Source of the DNA: an uncultured Bacillota bacterium
GTDB lineage: Bacteria > Bacillota > Dethiobacteria > DTU022 > UBA8154
Length of the DNA: 64,000 nt
Direction: 5' to 3'
Assembly (NCBI GenBank): GCA_937973635.1
Contig: CALJJZ010000017.1
Location: 1-64,000, forward strand
Shown here: one piece after another, positions 59,880-64,000 of the stretch
Layout of the letters: every line of letters begins with the position of its first letter
Numbering within the stretch: position 1 is the first letter of the stretch
Notes under the pieces: generated by a model
What the model was told of the DNA's origin: nothing
The model's input: the letters and a program-made list of their open reading frames with translations, nothing else
Database searches by the model: none
Made by a program: the position numbers and the translations under genes

Positions 59880-62800
59880 TTATACCCGTACCTGCTGTAC
59901 CCGCGCCAGGACAGCTTCTTTAAGGGCTGCCAGCCTGCCGGCAGCGGCTGCCGCGCTGCTGGCCCGCACGGCAAAATAGAGCTTTATTTTAGGCTCGGTG
60001 CCGGAGGGGCGGATAGCAAACCAGGAACCGTCGGCCAGGGTAAAATGGAGCACGTCGGAGGCCGGCAGAGAAAGGGCGTACTCCTTTTGTGAGCGGTAGT
60101 TCCAGGCTTTGCCTACCCGGTAATCCCTCTTCTCCTCGATTTTTATGCCCGCGATCTCTTGTAAAGCCGGGTCGCTGAAAAGCTGCAGCAGCTTTGCTGT
60201 AAGCTGTTGCTCCGCCAGCTCCACGGAAAAAAGATCCTCTTTGAAGTAACCGTAACGCCGGTACAGATCTTCCAGCACCTCCAGGAGACTCTGGCCCCTT
60301 TGCCGGTAAAAGGAGGCCATCTCCGCAATCAGGGCCGAGGCGATAACGGCGTCTTTGTCCCGGACAAAAGTACCGGCGAGGTAGCCGTAGCTTTCCTCGT
60401 AGCCGAAGATAAAGCGGTAATCCTTTTTTTGCTCAAATTCCTCGATTTTTTCGGCGATAAACTTGAACCCTGTCAGCGTCTCCACCGTGGGGATACCGTA
60501 GGAGGCGGCAATCTCCCGCCCCATATTGCCGGTAACGATGGTTTTAATAATCACCCCGTTGGGAGGAAGGGCCTGCTTTTGCCGCAGCGCTTCCAGCAGA
60601 TAAGCCACGAGCAGGGCGCCTACCTGGTTGCCGCTTAACAGCTCGTAGCCTCCCTCACTATTGCGCACGGCGCAGCCAACACGATCCGCGTCGGGATCCG
60701 TAGCCAGGATCAGTTCTGCCTGCCGCGCTGCGGCCAGCTCCAGGGCCAGGTTGAAAGATTCCCTCTCCTCGGGGTTAGGGACCCGGACAGTGGAGAAAAG
60801 GGGATCGGGCTCGGCCTGGCTTTCCACCACGTGTACCTTTGTATAACCCATTTCTTTGAACAGGCGGGGGATAAGGTAGATGCCCGTACCGTGCAGGGGG
60901 GTATAGACAATACCCAGCTCCGGATCGCCCCTGTTCAGGGAGAGGGATCTGATACGCTCCAGGTAACGGCGGTCCATTTCCTCTCCCAGGTAAACCAGCA
61001 GCCCTTTCTGCTCTGCTTCCTCCCTGGAAATTAGCTTTACATCATTAAAAAAATGAATTTTTTTAATGGCGGCCGTTACTTCTTTGGCTTGCTCCGACAC
61101 CAGCTGCCCCCCGTCTGCGCCGTAAACTTTGTAGCCGTTATATTCAGGCGGGTTGTGGCTGGCGGTAATAATAATCCCTCCCTGGCAGCCCAGCTCGCGG
61201 ACACTGAAAGAGAGCTGGGGCGTGGGGCGCATCTGACGAAAAAGAAAAGCTTTAATCCCGTTGGCGGCCAGGACCAGGGACGCTTCCAGGGCAAACTCCC
61301 GGGAAAAACGGCGGGAATCGTAGGCGATAACGGCTTTTTTCTCCGGGAAAGAGGCAAACTTTTCCTTGAGGTAGTCGGCCAACCCCTGGGTGGCCCGCCG
61401 CACCACGTAGATATTCATACGCCTGGTGCCGGCGCCGAGCACACCGCGCATCCCGCCTGTACCGAAGGAAAGCTCCCCGCCAAAACGGTCTTCGATCTCC
61501 GCCGCTTTGCCGGCCAGAGAATGGAGCTCCTCTTTGGTGGCGCTGTCCACCAGATCGCTGCTGAGCCAGCTTTGGTAAAGGGCTTCTGCCTCAGTTGTGC
61601 GGGAGTGCCCCGTTTCTTCCGGCGGGAGCTGATCCGCCCCGGCAGCGGGAGGTTGAGGCCCGCCGGCGGCTTCTCCCGGCACACGGCCATAATCGTCAGC
61701 AAAACGCTCGATATCATCCTCGCCCAGGTAATCGCCGTATTGCACCTCGATAAAACGGAGCGTCTTCTCCCCTGTATTTTCCACCCGGTGCCGGGCCTGG
61801 CGGGGAATGGTTATGCTCTCCCCTGCTTTTAGATTATACTCCTGGTCCTCCACTGTTACCAGGGCCCGGCCCTGTACCACCGTCCACTGTTCGGCGCGGC
61901 GATGGTGCCGCTGCAGGCTCAGCCGCTTGCCCGGGTGGACATTGATCTGCTTCACCTTGTAGTTGTCTCCTTCCAAAAGGACAATAAAGTTCCCCCAGGG
62001 GCGTTCTTCCCCGGGAGGGGAAAGACATTCCCTGCTGTTTTCCTTGTGCAGCTGCTCCACAACCCTGCGCACCTCCTGGGCGCGGCTGCGGGGGCAGACG
62101 AGCAGGGCGTCGTCGGTGTCGATAATGGCCATCTCCTGCACGCCCAGAGTGCAGACGAGGCGGGATGGGGCCAAAACCAGGGAATTGACCGTGTCTATGG
62201 CCGTGACCCTGCCGCTAAAGTGATTGCCGTTTGCGTCTTTTGGGGAGACCTGGTAATAAGCCTCCCAGCTGCCCAGGTCGCTCCAGGTAAATGCCGCCGG
62301 CAGCACAACGATCTCTTCTGCCCTTTCCATAATACCGTAATCAATGGAGATCCCGGGCATGGAGCTGTAAGCCTGCTCCAGGGCTGCCCCGTCTCCGTAG
62401 TCGGCAATGCCGTCCAGGAGGCGGACCACTTCAGGTAGCAGGCGGCGGTACTCGGCCTGCAGCCGCTCCAGCTTAAAAACGAAGATGCCGCTGTTCCAGA
62501 GGTAGCCGCCTGCGGCCAGGTATTCCTGCGCTTTTTTTAGGTCCGGTTTTTCCACAAAGGCGGCCACCCGGCAAGCATCTGTGCCGGGCAGGAGAGGACC
62601 GCATTTTATGTAACCGTAACCCGTTTCCGGGGAGGAGGGCCGGATCCCGAAGGTAACGAGGCCGTACTTTTCTGCCAGGTGGCCTGCCGTGCGCAGCGCT
62701 TCCTGAAAAGCCTGGGGCGGCGCAATGTAGTGGTCGGAAGGAAGGACAGCCATAACCGCTGCCGGATCTCTCCTTGCCAGGTACCAGGCCGCCAGGCCGA

Positions 62801-63074
62801 TGGCCGGGGCGGTGTTCCGGGCCAGGGGTTCTTCCAGAATAACCGCTTTTTCCAGCTTTAATTCGGCCAGCTGCAGGGCGATATGCTCTTTCTGCTCCCG
62901 GTGCGTAACTACAAGCAGGTTGCCCGGCTCCACTATACCCTGCAGACGCCCTACCGCTTCCTGAAAAAGGCTGAGCCCGCTGCTCCCGGCTTTAATACAT
63001 TGTTTGGGAAAACGCTCCCGGCTGAGCGGCCAGAGGCGTGTGCCGCTTCCGCCGGCGAGGATAACTCCATACAT
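59880..63074 (-). CDS. Fusion: mannose-1-phosphate guanylyltransferase, cupin isomerase and phosphohexomutase
   Basis: 1064 residues joining three activities of nucleotide-sugar synthesis. Residues 1 to about 345 are a nucleotidyltransferase (MYGVILAGGSGTRLWPLSRE). Residues about 350-460 form a cupin of type II mannose-6-phosphate isomerase (EERPWGNFIV, HPGKRLSLQRHHRRAEQWT). After a Pro/Ala-rich linker, residues about 485-1064 are a phosphoglucomutase/phosphomannomutase with the phosphoserine loop ITASHNPPEYNGYK, metal loop DPDADRVG, sugar loop FGYEESYGY and RPSGTEPKIKLYF. Together they would turn mannose-6-phosphate into GDP-mannose, with a possible glucose-phosphate role for the mutase. AAGGGA precedes ATG 63074. 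AlgA-like two-domain proteins are common; the added mutase is unusual. Confidence 0.9.
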   Translation of the reverse strand: MYGVILAGGSGTRLWPLSRERFPKQCIKAGSSGLSLFQEAVGRLQGIVEPGNLLVVTHREQKEHIALQLAELKLEKAVILEEPLARNTAPAIGLAAWYLARRDPAAVMAVLPSDHYIAPPQAFQEALRTAGHLAEKYGLVTFGIRPSSPETGYGYIKCGPLLPGTDACRVAAFVEKPDLKKAQEYLAAGGYLWNSGIFVFKLERLQAEYRRLLPEVVRLLDGIADYGDGAALEQAYSSMPGISIDYGIMERAEEIVVLPAAFTWSDLGSWEAYYQVSPKDANGNHFSGRVTAIDTVNSLVLAPSRLVCTLGVQEMAIIDTDDALLVCPRSRAQEVRRVVEQLHKENSRECLSPPGEERPWGNFIVLLEGDNYKVKQINVHPGKRLSLQRHHRRAEQWTVVQGRALVTVEDQEYNLKAGESITIPRQARHRVENTGEKTLRFIEVQYGDYLGEDDIERFADDYGRVPGEAAGGPQPPAAGADQLPPEETGHSRTTEAEALYQSWLSSDLVDSATKEELHSLAGKAAEIEDRFGGELSFGTGGMRGVLGAGTRRMNIYVVRRATQGLADYLKEKFASFPEKKAVIAYDSRRFSREFALEASLVLAANGIKAFLFRQMRPTPQLSFSVRELGCQGGIIITASHNPPEYNGYKVYGADGGQLVSEQAKEVTAAIKKIHFFNDVKLISREEAEQKGLLVYLGEEMDRRYLERIRSLSLNRGDPELGIVYTPLHGTGIYLIPRLFKEMGYTKVHVVESQAEPDPLFSTVRVPNPEERESFNLALELAAARQAELILATDPDADRVGCAVRNSEGGYELLSGNQVGALLVAYLLEALRQKQALPPNGVIIKTIVTGNMGREIAASYGIPTVETLTGFKFIAEKIEEFEQKKDYRFIFGYEESYGYLAGTFVRDKDAVIASALIAEMASFYRQRGQSLLEVLEDLYRRYGYFKEDLFSVELAEQQLTAKLLQLFSDPALQEIAGIKIEEKRDYRVGKAWNYRSQKEYALSLPASDVLHFTLADGSWFAIRPSGTEPKIKLYFAVRASSAAAAAGRLAALKEAVLARVQQVRV

Positions 63075-63118
63075 GCGATCACTTCCCTTGCAGAGTTTCG
63101 CTTATGCTTATCTTGTTG

Positions 63119-64000
63119 TTAACCCGTGTGATCCAGGTCTGCCGCTGCTTCCAGGCGGAAAATATCCTGCTGCTCCAGGCCCTTGTGGGAAATCAGGTGC
63201 ATGCGGTGCAGGGCCATGAGGTAGCTGAGGGTGGACTCGGCGCCTTGGTTCTGGTTGAGCCCCGTGGGATGGATCCCGTCGAAACAGGCCCCCGTGGTAT
63301 AATCGATCAAGGGGAGATTGAGATCATTATACCCCAGAAACCAGCGGAAAACCCTCTCCATCTCCTGGTGCCAGAATTCTTCCCCCGAAGCCAGAAAAGC
63401 CTGAAAACAGGCCTCGATCAGGGCCGCCGCATCAAGGGGCTGCTGGTCAAAATGTGCCTTTGTGCCGCCCCGTACCAGCCAGCCTTTATTGCCGATCAGG
63501 GAAAGGTGCCCGCCGGCCGGGTTGGTCTGGACGGCCAGCAGCCATTTCAGGGCGGTCAGGGCATACTCCAGGCACCGCTCTTTTTCTTCTCCTTCCCCGT
63601 ATTGTCCTGCCAGGAGCAGGGCCTGGGGCAGACGGGCATTGTCATAGGAGACGATCTCCTCAAACCAGGGCCACTGGGGCGAAGCCACCTGCTGGAACAG
63701 TTCCAGCAGGTGGCGGCTCAAGCGGGAAGCGATGCCGCGCACCTCCGTGTCTCCGCCAAAACGCTTCAGGTAGGAGGAGCAGCCCAGGATAATAAAGGCC
63801 CAGGCCCGGGGCGAGGTAAAAGAATGAACCGGGACAAGGGCCTGTTTAAAGAGGCGCAGACCTAAACCTAGTATGGATTCCGTGGGGGCAAAGGCGATGG
63901 TATAACCAAGGGCCCAGAGCAGGCGCCCGTGGCTGTCTTCCGACCCGCTTTCCTCCAGCCACTGCCGGTCAAAGGAGAGGAAATTGCGCGCCCTGCCCGT
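63119..64000 (-). CDS. Alpha/alpha-barrel (six-hairpin) glycosidase-like protein, 5' end cut by window
   Basis: Open from the right edge to a TAA at 63119, about 293 residues visible. The edge-proximal part reads RNFLSFDRQWLEESGSEDSH and GRLLWALGYTIAFAP, a pattern I associate with six-hairpin glycosidase-like domains found next to or fused with glycosyltransferases. Further on are FTSPRAWAFIILGCSSYLKR and YDNARLPQALLLAGQYG. The N-terminus, possibly a glycosyltransferase domain, is outside the window. It precedes the GDP-mannose synthesis fusion on the same strand by 44 bases, suggesting a joint role in a mannose-containing glycan (inference). Confidence 0.65.
   Translation of the reverse strand, partial: TGRARNFLSFDRQWLEESGSEDSHGRLLWALGYTIAFAPTESILGLGLRLFKQALVPVHSFTSPRAWAFIILGCSSYLKRFGGDTEVRGIASRLSRHLLELFQQVASPQWPWFEEIVSYDNARLPQALLLAGQYGEGEEKERCLEYALTALKWLLAVQTNPAGGHLSLIGNKGWLVRGGTKAHFDQQPLDAAALIEACFQAFLASGEEFWHQEMERVFRWFLGYNDLNLPLIDYTTGACFDGIHPTGLNQNQGAESTLSYLMALHRMHLISHKGLEQQDIFRLEAAADLDHTG

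Overview
The window reads as chromosomal DNA from a moderately GC-rich, anaerobic, spore-forming Firmicute, most likely a Clostridia lineage of the Peptococcaceae type. Reasons: a sporulation and housekeeping block (spoIID-like, yabP, yabQ, divIC, S1 protein, spoIIE, tilS, hpt, ftsH), strong AGGAGG ribosome sites with many TTG and GTG starts, formate-tetrahydrofolate ligase, TRAP transporters and a molybdenum hydroxylase system of the selenium-dependent kind. The species was not identified. No tRNA, rRNA, CRISPR array or complete insertion sequence was seen.

Layout. 1-5.6 kb (minus strand): a catabolic operon with an IclR regulator, TAXI receptor, DUF1850 protein, fused TRAP permease and an acyl-CoA ligase cut by the window edge. 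5.9-16.5 kb (plus): the sporulation/housekeeping block, with candidate Spo0A and sigma-E promoters. 16.8-19.5 kb: fhs and a folate transporter (folT) under a tetrahydrofolate riboswitch. 19.6-22 kb: a CPBP-family membrane protein and coaX. 22.1-30 kb: a ten-gene Mrp/Mbh-like cation antiporter cluster with three antiporter-type subunits and a split MrpA. 30.1-35.6 kb: clpB, a ribbon-helix-helix gene overlapping a catalytically dead IS200-type TnpA, an orphan Cas6 and a histone-deacetylase-like hydrolase. 35.7-42.3 kb: hisG, molybdenum hydroxylase maturation genes (YqeB, MoeA-like, XdhC, ModE-like), a CPA2-type antiporter and FxsA.

42.5-56.9 kb is the most interesting part: a nicotinate degradation operon. 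It encodes nicotinate dehydrogenase with its molybdopterin subunit split in two (NdhL, NdhM) plus NdhF and NdhS, a 6-hydroxynicotinate reductase, an enamidase, and a DctPQM TRAP transporter. These match the upper part of the Eubacterium barkeri pathway, down to 2-formylglutarate. None of the lower E. barkeri genes (hydroxymethylglutarate dehydrogenase and dehydratase, B12-dependent mutase) is present. The operon instead holds an aldehyde dehydrogenase with the hallmarks of CoA-acylating, decarboxylating methylmalonate-semialdehyde dehydrogenase. Because 2-formylglutarate is a substituted malonate semialdehyde, I infer a short route: 2-formylglutarate to glutaryl-CoA, CO2 and NADH. A UPF0280 protein of the ApbE superfamily follows the reductase and is a candidate flavin transferase for its covalent flavin. 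An AA_synth-family protein and a secreted membrane-anchored protein in the same operon have no assigned role.

56.9-64 kb (minus): a cysteine desulfurase and ThiI pair, a NifU-like scaffold, a very long fusion of mannose-1-phosphate guanylyltransferase, cupin isomerase and phosphohexomutase, and a partial alpha/alpha-barrel glycosidase-like gene running off the right edge.
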